From positions 19,066 to 83,065 of the forward strand of contig JAHHTP010000003.1 of assembly GCA_020024615.1 (NCBI GenBank): a stretch of DNA of 64,000 nt, read 5' to 3'. A model generated the notes under the pieces. The model worked only from the letters and a program-made list of their open reading frames with translations, searched no databases and was not told the DNA's origin. Source of the DNA: Oscillospiraceae bacterium. Its GTDB lineage: Bacteria; Bacillota; Clostridia; Oscillospirales; Ruminococcaceae. Positions 63,983 through 64,000 of the stretch are shown here, one piece after another (the first letter of the stretch is position 1; each line of letters opens with the position of its first letter). Both the position numbers and the translations under genes were made by a program.

Positions 63983-64000
63983 ATGGAAAAAAGTAAATTA
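63983..64000 (+). CDS. possible start of a gene cut by the window edge
   Basis: ATG at 63983 is preceded by GAGAGAAAGG with 9-bp spacing and reads MEKSKL to the edge. Too short to identify. Confidence 0.35.

Overview
The window looks like a chromosome segment of an anaerobic, low-to-mid-GC Gram-positive bacterium of the class Clostridia, probably a gut Oscillospirales or Ruminococcaceae-type organism. The reasons are a flavodiiron protein, several corrinoid and uroporphyrinogen-decarboxylase-like (URO-D) methyltransferase genes, a CwlD-type amidase, YitT, BlaI/BlaR1-like genes, many cytosolic glycan-active enzymes, strong GGAGG-type ribosome binding sites and near-consensus sigma-A promoters. 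I see no insertion sequence, prophage, CRISPR array, rRNA operon or replication origin. The species cannot be named from the sequence.

Layout. 0.3-4.8 kb: flavodiiron protein FprA, a cytosolic ParB-like/BMP fusion with a metallophosphoesterase, and a flavodoxin-like protein. 5-7.3 kb: a beta-helix protein with a PDZ-like tail. 7.4-11 kb: corrinoid cluster 1 (corrinoid protein, MetH-activation-like protein, two URO-D proteins). 11.3-17.8 kb: MATE exporter, a structured non-coding RNA locus, a RING/zinc-ribbon membrane protein, CwlD-like amidase, metallophosphoesterase, and an SPFH protein with four zinc ribbons. 18-20.8 kb: thiol-redox island (TlpA, CcdA, DUF134, Crp/Fnr, thioredoxin). 21-24.6 kb: a giant fused ABC transporter and an orphan membrane-anchored protein. 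24.8-27.6 kb: corrinoid cluster 2, whose corrinoid gene is a one-mismatch copy of the gene in cluster 1. 27.8-36.7 kb: LTA-synthase-like protein, YitT, NagZ-like GH3, a DUF4358 lipoprotein with a transglutaminase-like protein, metallophosphoesterase, and a second GH3. 37-40.7 kb: Nudix hydrolase, a yybP-ykoY manganese riboswitch driving a P2-type cation ATPase, and tRNA-Pro. 40.8-45.3 kb: a DUF4300 gene remnant, sulfatase, GH35 beta-galactosidase, and a cytidylate-kinase-like protein. 45.3-57.3 kb: a heterodimeric ABC exporter, a CopA with a fused CopZ-like tail, AIM24, NhaC antiporter, and a BlaI/M56 pair. 57.5-63.1 kb: DUF2264, a MarR-MATE operon, and a GHL6-type glycosidase. 63.1-64 kb is mostly non-coding and holds one gene remnant.

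How the genes fit together. The two corrinoid clusters probably form one methyl-transfer network that shares the same corrinoid carrier. Only one of the four URO-D proteins shows the complete H-x-C...C zinc site expected for thiol methylation. The sugar-active enzymes (two GH3, GH35, sulfatase, DUF2264, GHL6, beta-helix) lack signal peptides and are scattered as single genes, so they probably finish imported oligosaccharides inside the cell. Regulation can be read directly in three places: a switching RNA cascade in front of the P-type ATPase, a double BlaI-type operator, and a double MarR-type operator.
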